Notes under the pieces: model-generated
The model's database searches: none
The model's input: only the letters and a program-made list of their open reading frames with translations
What the model was told of the DNA's origin: nothing
Program-made: the position numbers and the translations under genes
Source of the DNA: Membranipora membranacea
Taxonomy: Eukaryota; Bryozoa; Gymnolaemata; Cheilostomatida; Membraniporidae
Direction of reading: 5' to 3'
NCBI GenBank assembly: GCA_914767715.1
Contig: OU612065.1
Span: 19,778,001 to 19,842,000, forward strand
DNA: 64,000 nucleotides
In this document: piece by piece, positions 1 through 10,611 of the stretch
How the letters are laid out: every line of letters starts with the position of its first letter
Numbering within the stretch: the first letter of the stretch is position 1

Positions 1-217
1 CCTGCAGGCCTTCATGCGCCCCTGTTGCACCCTCATTGCAACATAATAGTACCAACACAACCCTTGCAACACCACTTTACACGTCATAGGTACAGCCCTG
101 CTGCAGATCATCATCATAGAAATACATCTTGTTATGCAAGGTTTGTCCTGCTTACTTGAGTATCGTTCCATTACTGCATTTAGATAAAGAAGGGGCCCAG
201 TATTTGTGGTGATTGAT
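1..217. other. Left flank, no gene seen
   Basis: Unique-looking sequence up to the boundary of the large Harbinger-type element. I see no coding exon, RNA gene or repeat here. Confidence 0.5.
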
Positions 218-221
218 TTAA

Positions 222-501
222 GGTAATGTCAAAGACCGATCCGAATATCAACTTATCATATACCGTTGGAAAGCTGCCGAGCTACTGAAAATGAATACCT
301 GAACAAAAACTTGATTCAATGACGTTGTGTCATTTTAGGGAGGAAATGAGGCAGAAAACGCTGTTTTTGTCAAAGCGGATGGGGGAGTCAATTTAAATGC
401 AAGAAATTTCAAATCAGGTGGAATGCATACTTAGCGATTGCGTTCATCGTAAAATTTGATTTTCTTTGATATATGACTAGTCTAAAGCCTCAAGCAGACT
501 G
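222..501 (+). repeat. Left terminal inverted repeat of the 10-kb element
   Basis: It matches the reverse complement of 10027-10287 with only scattered mismatches, and continues through AGCCTCAAGCAGACTGG, which matches the complement of 9169-9185. Similarity stops where the GC-rich subterminal part starts. Confidence 0.9.
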
Positions 502-775
502 GCACTTTTCTGGGCGAATGTGCTATGCGATGCGGCTGGCGGCGCCGTGGGCGGCACGCGCTGGACCATTCGCGCCGCTTTGTCTTGGATCAGGCATGTT
601 AGATATTTTCGCGGGCCGCATTCTTCTGATTGGTCAACACAATAGTTTCTCACATCGACTCCACTAAACTTTTTTATTTGTCCTCCATCTTTGAAATTTA
701 TTCTTAAACTGAAAGTCGCAAAACAGATTGGATCTCTGATATTCTCTACAACTTCTAACTACACATACATCAACA

Positions 776-3700
776 TGGCTAGAATGCTATAAAGTTTCCA
801 GATGATGTAATTGAGAAGTTCATCAATCTTGTGAGAGAGAGAAGCTGTCTTTATGACTTCAAACATAGAGACTATAAGAACCAGCCAGTGAAAGATAACA
901 ACTGGGCAGAGATTGCAGGTCTTATGGACTGTCCTGGGGAGGGTGAGTGACCGAGAGTGAGACTATTTTAAGACACCTGAAGAATATACGATTCTGGATT
1001 TGCCTAATTGATATGGAACTCAACAAGTGATGACAAATTTTGAGTAACAGCTACTAACTTTGTTTGTTGAACGCATCATATCATGTTATTGATTTTTAAT
1101 TGAGAAACAATTGTTGTACTTATTATATATATATATCTTGACTTTTTCTTTGACTGAACATAACTGAAAGATGAAATTATGCCTTGATGAGCAAGGGGTA
1201 CTCCCTGATCTCAGAGAGTTATGTAGTGATCTGAATTTTGTTAGGTCACTCTTCACTACATAATCATTAGAAGAAGTGCAGTATATTAAAGTGTTTGTAA
1301 AGGATCAGGTTTTTTTGGTATCATTCTAGAGATCTCAGTCTAGTTTAGAACATTATTCTATTTTCAAAAGCAGCCTGTGGCCCAGTTAAGACTTATTTGC
1401 CCTCAAAGTTGGGATGAGAAGGTACTAAAAAGGTACTATTTTTTTCCTTTGGAATTGTGATCACTTGTTGAAAATAGTACCTTTTTAGTACCTCAGATTA
1501 TAATGGGAATATACAGTACTTTGTAACTAAGGTGTATTGTTAAGACACAGCGGTTTTGATATTCTGAATGTGATATCAAAACACACAGAATTTATCTATT
1601 GAATGAATGAGTGAATACAAGGCATTATTTATCTGTCCCATGTGGTTTAGCTGGTAAAATGGGATAGTGTATGACATTTCATAATTCAATGACAAAGCTA
1701 ACGATCTAAATCGAACATGGCAAAAAATTACAGCTCTAGCTCATGCGACAGTGAGAATGAAAATTACAGGGAGATTAACAGCTCTAGTGAGAGCAAGATT
1801 GAATATCATTTAGGAGGCATTTGTAGCAAATCGACGTCGAGTCCATGTGATTATCAGAGGGAAAATATCTCTTTAAATCTGTATGATTTCGGCCACTGAA
1901 AATAACCCACAGTGCTTTGGCAGATACAACATTTTCTGTTAACCATGGTTACTGCTCGAGATAGAGATTGGCATTATAAAGGCAGATCAATACATCGCTA
2001 AGTATTTCAAGGTTTTGTTTACATTAATAATTTATGATGAATAAAGATTGTGGCTATGACATTCCAATCAAACTCCGTCTTCAGCCCGCATGAAAACCAG
2101 TGATATGCTTCAATTATTAGCTTCATGAATAGCGGCTTTCAATAGAATTTCAATGGAAGATACAAAATTTACACAGGTAGATTGTGTGTTTTTCTTGAAA
2201 ATATGTATTTCCAAATCGCACAGAAATCTAAAATAAATTCTTTGTAAATCTCGACATTTCAGGCTTTAGGATGAAGTTGAAATCCTAAGCATGCAATGAT
2301 TAATACTGAGTGAGTTGAGGTTTTGACAATCTTTTCAGCAATTTTTGCAAATATTCTGATGTTTAAACACTCAAGGTTTTTTTTTGGGTAAACTGTGTTG
2401 TTTACATTGTTTAAAAACTTGAAATTACAAGTCACAAAGTAATTTCAACTCAATAAATTTGTCATCTAGTTGTTTCGGACTTCAGGGTGATGTAAAGTGT
2501 AACTGAATTTGACTGCCTCCTAAAGAGGAGTATTGATAATCGTGTTAGCAGCGGGATACCTGGAGAAACTTTCTATTTTTTCATTAGATCTTGTCCATCT
2601 GTGTGCATCACAGATACTCAGCACATATTAACATAGACTATCAATATTACTGACTGAGTGCAGCAGGTCTTATGAGATCTTATGAGAGCACATGTCACTG
2701 CACACAACAGTCACTTAGGAAATTAATTTGTCGAGTTTTTGAGTTATTTCGGCAGTATGGATCTGATTTGGGAGGCTAGTGTTGGGTAAATTGCAAGATT
2801 TGGTACAAACTATAAAGCATTGCATGGACCACTTTTGGTTGAATCTGAAATAAGCAAGGCTTTGTCAGCAGGAAGAATCAATTGCTCCATTATAATCTTA
2901 TTTTAACAGAGCAAACAAGCGAATCGGTCTGAAATGAAAATCACTCATTTTCATGCTTGAAAAACAGCGGACAGGGAATGCGTCAAAGTCATCGTCGTTG
3001 ATTGTAATGTACAGTGGTTCTTCTAATCATTTCTTCGACATGGGCTCATAACAGATATAAAGGTTGTTTTGATTAGCGGTCTCAACTCATCAAATAGTGT
3101 GTATACAAATTATAGAACTTTCTTTTGAACTTTTATGTCATCAGACAGACTTGTGAGTGACTTTGTCATTATTATTTGCAAAAGTTGTTATCTTACCACA
3201 ATAGTCACTAATATAACAGTATTTTCCCAATAACAGGCTCATCACAAATAGCCTGGACTAGTTGGGCGGTGCATGAGTAGGCAACTCAATGTTGTTAACT
3301 CATAACCCCCAAACCTACCAGACCAAATAACCCTGATGACTAATTTTATATGCAAATGCATGTGTGATAGCTGTCTTAATCTGATTTCAAGCTCAAAAAT
3401 GATACCAAGAAACCTGTTCCTTTACAAACACTTTAATATGACACTCAGTATACTTTATTATTCTGTTAATTTTGTCTATGGTACTCATGATAGGTTTGGT
3501 TTTGTTTAATTGTTGGTTACATTTGGTTGGACATCTCAATTCTCGATATATATATTCAGATCAAATTGGTAAAAGTAAGATGTATAGTCAATAAAAAACT
3601 ATACAAACAAATCTGATATAACTTTCAGTTTGAAGGGAGGTCAGTGACTGAAATTTTATCAACTCAACTGAGATCCTCAGGGTGCTAGATTATAGAAGGA

Positions 3701-4907
3701 TGGTATGGCTCCATCTGCTCTTCAATGCATTTCATTTGAGTTATTTCATTTACTTATTGCAGGTGAAAAAACAGCAAAGGCGTTCAAGAATTTACGCGAT
3801 ACCTTTGTTAAAAACAGAGCGAAGCTTGCAAGTCTGCCGTGCAACAGATCTGGTGGTGGCGCAGGGAGTTCAGTGCCAGAGGGGGAGCAGTTACCAACAT
3901 GGAAATGGTACAAGACAATGTTGTGGCTGGAACCATACCTGTCATGTACACGGTAAGTTTCCAGTATAAACTTTTCAAAAATGATAGATTTTGATATCGT
4001 GTTACAAATTCCAATTGATACAGTCATAGGCTTACCTACTGTCGCTCAGTTCGTCGGAGTGAATTAGGATATTGATATTACATCAGAAAATTGGTTATGT
4101 TTGAAAATGAGTTTGTTCTAATTGGAGTATGCGGTACTGTGATAATAATAATAATAACCCAATTTCAAGCCTGAAAACTGGGCCAACGGCTGCCTTCACA
4201 TTTTGTACTTTATTATCTGCAGATGTATAGTCTACATGTACAAATGCCAGAGAAAAATGATAGGCCCCTACGCTCACACATGTATTAGTGAATGATTTGA
4301 TCTTTTTAACTCAATGACACATTTATTTTCCAGCACTGTGAGTAGCATTGCCCCTCAGTCAAGCATACAAGAGACTGCTCCTGCTACTACACCTGATACA
4401 ACTGCGACTCGTGCTACTCCTGCTACCGTCACCTGTGAACCACAAGTGCCAAGCACCTCATCGGTGGTGACCAGCTGTCCACCACCCAGTACACCGACCA
4501 ACACATCAGACGTTGAGACAAGGCCGCCTAGTAGAAATTCTACTAAAAAAAGAAAACTCTCCGGGTCCAATGAGCAGTCGGAGCAGACCACTATGTTTTT
4601 AGAGAGGTGGGACAAGTTTGTAGCTAACAGGCCTGTTAAGTCGAGAAATGAGACATTTGCTAAGGAAGTTGCTGAGTCCTTGGACTAGATGAACAATAAA
4701 TACAAGGAGGAGATGGTAAAGAGACAAATTAGAGACATAATATTTAAGGCCACATTTGAGAATATTCCACCATCTATCTCCAATCAGCAGACTGCCCCTC
4801 TACAGCAGTCTGTCCTTCAGAACTCTCTCACTCCTCTAGAGAGAGTTGACTCATTTCATAACGAGAACATGCCTGCCTCATTTGTCAACTTTTTGCACAG
4901 CACGTGA
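776..4907 (+). pseudogene. MADF-domain protein gene of the Harbinger element, broken
   Basis: This is the second (Myb/SANT-like) gene usual in PIF/Harbinger elements, thought to help bind DNA and bring in the transposase. Three exons are visible: about 776-942, 3763-3952 and 4334-4907. Their splice phases agree (1, then 2). Exon 1 encodes the MADF first half, with LVRERSCLYDFKHRDYKN and W-AEIAGLM. Exon 2 gives the second half, with AFKNLRDTFVKNRAKL and a WKWYKTMLWL stretch. Exon 3 is Thr/Pro/Ser-rich, then basic (KKRK), then a BESS-like C-terminus. Lesions: the ATG at 776 is out of frame with the domain, and a TAG at 4686-4688 splits exon 3 while the same frame stays open to 4907. Intron 1 is 2.8 kb. 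Confidence 0.75.
943..3762 (+). other. Intron 1 of the MADF gene with a small foldback
   Basis: GTGAGT donor and TTGCAG acceptor. At 1419-1493 a 23-base arm (AAGGTACTAAAAAGGTACTA) is repeated inverted, making a short MITE-like hairpin. Otherwise I see no coding signal; the small open frames at 1717 and 3682 look like chance or shadows. Confidence 0.55.
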
Positions 4908-5264
4908 CTTTATTTATTAAACCAACCAGCACCTCATTTAAATTTGCATTTAAATTTGTTTCTTTTGCCCACTGTTCATTTTATAAATATTAATCAACCG
5001 ATGATACCTCCAGCAAAATATCAACTCACTGTATTTTTAACGTCTAATATTCTGTTTTTCCTGTTCATAATATTATACATTATTTCAATTTACTCATTAT
5101 ACCCTCAGCGGAATCTCAAATAATCAAATCACTGTACATAGCCTTTTTTATATAAAACAATCATATCCATTTTTGTTTACAACCATTCAAGATCTGTTTT
5201 TTTTTTGCAATCAAACACTCTACATGCTAGATTATAGTTTACACAACCGCAATCGTAAATAAAA

Positions 5265-5372
5265 GATTTTTTGTAATAAAAGTTGAAGACTAGAATTCGA
5301 AACATTTATAGCCATAGCACAGAGCCCTCATTTGCAAAGTAGTCAAAGAACATTTCCCGTACATCGATGATA
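5265..5372 (-). repeat. Partial duplicate of the transposase 3' end
   Basis: Bases 5309-5370 repeat the last coding bases of the transposase gene (6661-6724), including the segment for FIHYFSNEGSVPWQ, with about ten changes. 5270-5305 resembles the sequence just past that gene (6545-6580). The array at 5431-6470 lies between the two copies, so the array and the duplication probably arose together. Confidence 0.65.
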
Positions 5373-5430
5373 CCAGTTTAATAGATATTAAAACAGCAAA
5401 TAATCTCACCTATCTCATGAGTTGGATGTA

Positions 5431-6470
5431 GCCCACCTACCGAACAAAGCTTGTCAAGAGAGGCTGGAGTTGATTTAAAAAAATCAAAACACTGTCCGCA
5501 GCCGAATCTCAATCATACTGATTTTTGTTTTCAGTTGTTCGAATATGTATTTGTGGTCAACTAATCGCTGATACCAGTTTATTACATACACACATCAAAT
5601 AATCTCAGAGTTTACGTAGCCTGTCTTGACAAGTTTGTTCAGTTGGTGGGGGAACAAATCCCCACCTACTGAACAAAGCTTGTCAAGAGAGGCTGGAGTT
5701 GATTTAAAAAAATCAAAACACTGTACGCAGCCGAATCTCAAACATACTGATTTTTGTTTTCAGTTGTTCGAATATGTATTTGTGGTCAACTAATCGCTGA
5801 TACCAGTTTATTACATACACACATCAAATCATCTCAGAGTTTACGTAGCCTGTCTTGACAAGTTTGTTCAGTTGGTGGGGGAACAAATCCCCACCTACCG
5901 AACAAAGCTTGTCAAGACAGGCTAGAGTTGATTTAATAAAATCAAAACACTGTACGCAGCTGAATCTCAAGTCAGATTTTATCGACCTAAAATCATACTG
6001 ATTTTTGTTTTCAGCTGTTCGAATATGTATTTGTGGTAAACTAATCGCTGATACCAGCTTTTTACATACACACATCAAATAATCTCAGAGTTTACGTAGC
6101 TTGTCTTGACAAGTGTGTTCAGTTGGTGGGGGAACAAATCCCCACCTACCGAACAAAGCTTGTCAAGACAGGCTAGAGTTGATATAATAAAATCAAAACA
6201 CTGTATGCAGTTGAATCTCAAGTCAGATTTTATCGACCTAAAATCATACTGATTTTTGTTTTCAGCTGTTCGAATATGTATTTGTGGTAAACTAATCGCT
6301 GATACCAGTTTATTGCATACACACATCAAATAATCTCAGAGTTTACGTAGCCTGTCTTGACAAGTTTGTTCAGTTGGTGGGGGAACAAATCCCCATCTAG
6401 CGAACAAAGCTTGTCAAGACAGGCTAGAGTTGATTTAAAACAATAAAAACACTGTACATAGCCAACACAG
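5431..6470. repeat. Tandem array, 229/251-bp units, each with a long hairpin
   Basis: The motif CCCACCTACCGAACAAAGCTTG recurs near 5432, 5661, 5889, 6141 and 6392, giving spacings of 229, about 229, 251 and 251. The two longer units contain an extra 22-base block (GTCAGATTTTATCGACCTAA). Within each full unit, AGCCTGTCTTGACAAG...GGTGGGG is followed by its complement CCCCACC...CTTGTCAAGACAGGCT, a hairpin of about 37-base arms with a loop of about 8. The minus-strand open frames of 67-84 codons here are products of this repeat and not genes. Confidence 0.9.
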
Positions 6471-7054
6471 CAAACAGTCTCACGTATCACATGAGTTGAT
6501 GTAAAAACAGCACTGTACATAATTGACACTACAGAATCGTAAGATTTTTATAATATACATTGAAGACTAGAAATCGAAACAATTATATGTGAATTTAAGC
6601 AATAAGCCATAATGATTGTTCATGTGAAAATGCTAGCAGTCTAAACTCGGGTTACATGTCGCTCTTGCCATGGCACAGAGCCCTCATTCGAAAAGTAATG
6701 AATGAACATTTCCCGAACATCGGTAGCGGAATGCTGGGGGTTACGATGATTTGTTGGGTCTATCTCCCCCATCACTTGCCCTTGACCCTCATTCCTCCAT
6801 GCTCCCGGAACAACATTCCCATTAATATCCACGTTGTCAGCGAACCCAGGTGGACAGTAGTTGACACATCTCTGAGATCTTAGGAAGTTGTGTAGAGTAC
6901 AACATGCTAGGATGACTGACTGCGCATTCATAGAAAGCATAATGAGAGGGCTCCGCAGACATCTCCAACGGGAAACCATGATACCGAAGGTATTCTAAAA
7001 TGATGACAAGGAGATATTTTAGTAAATTGGTTATCAAACTATGTACTATGCTAA

Positions 7055-7125
7055 CATACGAGTACTATAAATTATATATATGTAATAATACTATATATAT
7101 GCACACATATATATATATATAGATA
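7055..7125. repeat. AT-rich microsatellite
   Basis: TATA/ATAT runs with a short CACA interruption, just upstream of transposase exon 4 in the minus-strand sense, inside an intron. Confidence 0.8.
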
Positions 7126-7516
7126 ATGGTATGATAGGGGATTTTTTATCTTAGACACACGTCACTCAAATGTTTGCTGTTTTTGAATACAGTGCACAAC
7201 TAAGCCCATCATGTATTCTGCATGTATCCTAAAAAAAAAACTACAATTTGAATCAAATCAATCATCATGACTAGCAATTTACCTCAATTGTTCTTCTGGC
7301 TCTTGAGAGCCGGTAGTTGAACACCTTCTTTGGTAAGCTGTCCAAGCTCCTTCCTGGTATGGGCCTCTGCAGCCATGTTTTCAGAGGGAAAGCTTCATCA
7401 GCCACAAATGTGAAAGGTGCCACCTTATCACTCCCTGTAAATATAATAGAGTCAAACTCATTAAAACTTCAGCCTATGTCTCTGCATATAAGTAGAATTA
7501 AAAAAAGGGGGGCGGG

Positions 7517-7674
7517 GGTGTAGTATTGAGTCAGATTTTTACTCAGCCTAAATTTCGTTGTGGATCTAAAGTGCTTGGCTCAGTTAAAAGGGTGTAGCAT
7601 TGAGCAAAAGTCAAATTTTACTCAGCCTAATTTTCGTTGTGGATCTAAAGTGCTTGGCTCAGTTAAAAGGGTGC
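7517..7674. repeat. Two-copy tandem repeat, 79-bp period
   Basis: ACTCAGCCTAAWTTTCGTTG through GGCTCAGTTAAAAGGGTG occurs at 7541 and again at 7620. It lies in the transposase intron between 7435 and 7799. Confidence 0.85.
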
Positions 7675-9188
7675 TGATAAACCGAGAAATCAAATGAGAA
7701 AGCTTTTACTTCACTTGACTGAAACTATATATTTAAAACATTCTCACCCTGTGAAGAGTGAGTTATCACCAAACAATTATAATATTCAACTTTTATTACC
7801 TGGTAGTTGAGCACTGGGTGGAAGTTTCATCTCTCCACTGGTTAGTTTCTGGTTCAAGCTGCATTGGTCCCATGTTCCTCCATCAGCCCATCTGCCAGGC
7901 GTGCCCACATCAACATATACAAATCGATAGAGGGAGTCGCACACCGCCATCAAAACGAGACTAAAAGTTTTCTTGTAATTGAAGTATTCGCTTCCTGAGT
8001 TTGGAGGCGCCTGAAACATAATAAAAGAAAAAAAAATCATGATACAACTTTATCAGATGGTGTGAGCTTGGCATTATATCTTATTAATACAAAATCAGAT
8101 TCTTTGTTCTTCAAAGATTGACTTGAGTTTCCTTCCTCTCTGCTTCAAGTTTGAAAACTGTCATTACCTAACATAAATCTGAAAACCATATCAGACTGCA
8201 GGGTTTACTGTCTTGTTTTTTATTATCACAGTAGTTGACTTGCTTTCCTAAAACCAAATTATATTTTTATTTTATGTTTGAGCAGGGCTAGATTATAGCA
8301 GAACTGACCTGTACATTGCAGTGTTTTCCATCTATGGCACAAACACAGTTTGGGAAATTCCACTGCCTCTTGAATCCAGTGGCCACCTTCCGCCAGTCAT
8401 CATCACTCTGAGGTGTCTTTAGGTACTGTGTAGCCATTGTATCCCATAGTCCTGGCTAGTCTCATACACAATTGATCTAACTGTCGATTCTCCCATCCTG
8501 AACAGAAGTGCCAACGTTTTGAAGGAATCCCCAGTTGCCAGATAGAAGAGTGTCACACATAGTCTTTGGTCAGCTGGAATGGCCTTTCTTAGCTGCGTGT
8601 CTTCCTTCTCAATCACAGGCCTCACATGAGTGAGTATCTGATCAAAGTTTTCTTTAGATACTCTCATACACTGCGTATGTTTGTCAGGAAATTCGGTGCG
8701 AAATCTTTCCATTAGCAATGTCCATGCACCTTCTCCATCTCTCACTTGGTTGATGGGATGGACCCACCACCTTCGGTTCCCTCTAGCATCTCTCTTCCGC
8801 TGGTTAAGAAGAGTCATTGCCATTGCCATGAAGAAGAACCCAGCTGCAAATTCCAAATCATCATCCATGATTATGGAGCAAATGGTGATAGTCAGATAGT
8901 CAAAGAGCAGAGAGATATATTTCAAGAGTTTTCAAGTTTGTGTAATTTATTGTCTGAAGAAGGTACAAATTTATATACTAGCACATATTATTTTTGATCA
9001 CCATGATAATATATTTATTAAACCTGCATCAGGATAGTTCTTGGACTACAAGACCCCGGATGACAGGACTGATGCCGCAGGCGACAGTTCGCCGCCAGTA
9101 TGTTTTGCCCAGCCCGCGGGCGACTTCGGGCGGCGGTCGTTTCGCACGACATGCGGCGCGAATTTGACCCAGTCTGCTTGAGCCTTTA

Positions 9189-10023
9189 ACTGACTTTTTA
9201 CGTCACGTCATACAACGCATTTTTTTTGGTGAAGCTGTGAAAATATGTGAAATTTCAATCAATAATTCAGTACAGATCAACGGCTCGAAACAAAATTAAT
9301 TATGATTTTCCCTTAGAGTACACTTCAAATGTCATACATATTGACTTTCAACAAATTAGCTTGCATATTGCGAAAACAGTGGACTCTCGAATACACCTGA
9401 TTTTTTTTGCAACTTTTGCATAACTTCAAATGTGCTGTCCAAATGACCATTATTGAGGCCAAACAAAGTTTTTTTGAAAGTTCTCACATACGAAGCCGCT
9501 TCCATTAGCCATGGTGCACACAGGAAATGCCAAAAGATTTTTTCCCTGCATCTTCGTTTTTCTTGAATTTAACGCAAAAGAATGCCAAAAAACAGCTATT
9601 TTTTGGGACTTTTGAGGTGTTTTTGGCCATTCTTTTGCGTTAAATTCAAGAAAAACGAAGATGCAGTGAAAAAATCTGTTGGCATTTCCTGCGTGCACCA
9701 TGGGTAATAAAAGCGGCTTCGTATGTGAGAACTTTCGAAAAAACTTTGTTTGGCCACAATAATGGTTATTTGGACAGCACATTTGACGTTATGCAAAAGT
9801 TGCAAAAAAAATCAGGTGTATTCGAGAGTCCACTGTTTTCGCAATATGCAAGCTAATTTGTTGAAAGTCAATATGTATGACATTTGAAGTGTACTCTAAG
9901 GGAAAATCATAATTAATTTTGTTTCGAGCCGTTGATCTGTACTGAATTATTGATTGAAATTTCACATATTTTCACAGCTTCACCAAAAAAAATGCGTTGT
10001 ATGGCGTGACGTAAAAAGTCAGT
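9189..10023. mobile_element. 835-bp palindromic Harbinger-type MITE nested in the right inverted repeat
   Basis: The sequence folds on itself around position 9606, with arms of about 400 bases and few mismatches. Ends are ACTGACTTTTTACG and its complement. TTA stands on both sides (9186-9188 and 10024-10026). Removing the insert and one TTA restores the inverted repeat of the host element, as seen at its left end. A 3-bp TTA duplication is the PIF/Harbinger signature. Open frames inside are fold-back artefacts. Confidence 0.92.
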
Positions 10024-10026
10024 TTA

Positions 10027-10287
10027 GACTAGTCATATATCAAAGAAAATCAAATTTTACGATGAATGCAATCTCTAAGTATGCGTTCCACCTGATTTGA
10101 TATTTCTTGCATTTAATTTGACTCCCCCATCTGCTTTGACAAAAACAGCGTTTTCTGCCTCATTTCCTCCTTAAAATGACACAACGTCATTGAATCAAGT
10201 TTTTGTTCAGGTATTCATTTTCCGTAGCTCGGCAGCTTTCCAACGGTATATGATATGTTGATATTCGGATCGGTCTTTGACATTACC
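10027..10287 (-). repeat. Right terminal inverted repeat of the 10-kb element, outer part
   Basis: Reverse complement of 222-481. It is interrupted at its inner end by the palindromic MITE at 9189-10023; the remaining inner few bases of the repeat lie at 9169-9188. Confidence 0.9.
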
Positions 10288-10611
10288 TTAAAGGGCAACC
10301 ATGGTTTCAATCTATTGAGCTTATAATGACTGAGGTACTCTATCATGACCGTGATATCACTTTTTTGGTAAATTTAAATTAATAAATTGGAGTTACGAGC
10401 TCCTGAAATAAAAATAATCTTTTTTTGTTTGAGGCTGTAAAGTGACCTGGAAATACTACGGATTTTTTCTGTTAGTCTGAGAACTTACTGAATTCATGCA
10501 GACAACAACAATATAAAGTCATAGTGATTACTGAGTGCCTTGCATCACTTATCATTCTAGTATTGATCGCGGCAAATTTCATGTGTAATTCCTTTGAAGC
10601 AATAACAATAA

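Larger units (their letters stand above)
6641..8868 (-). pseudogene. PIF/Harbinger DDE transposase (HARBI1-like), one frameshift
   Basis: Cuts and pastes the element. Four exons: 8868-8309, 8010-7800, 7434-7283 and 6994-6641. All have GT-AG junctions on the minus strand. The ATG at 8868 opens with MDDDLEFAAGFF. Exon 1 carries the N-terminal helical region, then WNFPNCVCAIDGKHC with the first catalytic Asp. Exon 2 has SLYRFVYVDVGTPGRWADGG with the second Asp. Exon 3 has VADEAFPLKTWLQRPI and RARRTIE, joined in frame to NTFGIMVSRWRCL of exon 4, the conserved catalytic Glu region. The last exon ends normally at 6641. In exon 1 near 8450 the frame must shift by one base between ETSQD and LWDTM; otherwise it stops at 8419. 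Catalytic residues look intact, so this was recently functional. Confidence 0.85.
222..10287. mobile_element. 10-kb PIF/Harbinger-type DNA transposon, two genes, long inverted repeats
   Basis: The first and last 260-280 bases are inverted copies. Bases 222-501 pair with 10287-10027 and, after skipping a nested insertion, with 9185-9169. The ends begin GGTAATGTCAAAGACCG and both are flanked by TTAA (218-221 and 10288-10291). Because TTAA is palindromic, the target duplication could be TTAA, or the TTA/TAA typical of Harbingers. Inside are a MADF (Myb/SANT-like) gene on + and a DDE transposase gene on -, which is the usual two-gene plan of PIF/Harbinger elements. Both carry frameshift or stop lesions, so this copy is unlikely to be autonomous now. 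GC-rich subterminal stretches lie at about 525-630 and 9065-9165. Confidence 0.88.

Noticed and set aside
473-667. 64-codon open frame in GC-rich DNA
   Set aside because: It starts inside the terminal inverted repeat and owes its length to local GC content; no protein-like pattern.
5824-6529. Three similar minus-strand open frames of 67-84 codons
   Set aside because: They are the same tandem unit read repeatedly, with a hairpin in each; not a gene family.
9450-9805. 110- and 69-codon frames on the minus strand
   Set aside because: They cross the axis of the palindromic MITE; the sequence is constrained by folding and not by coding.
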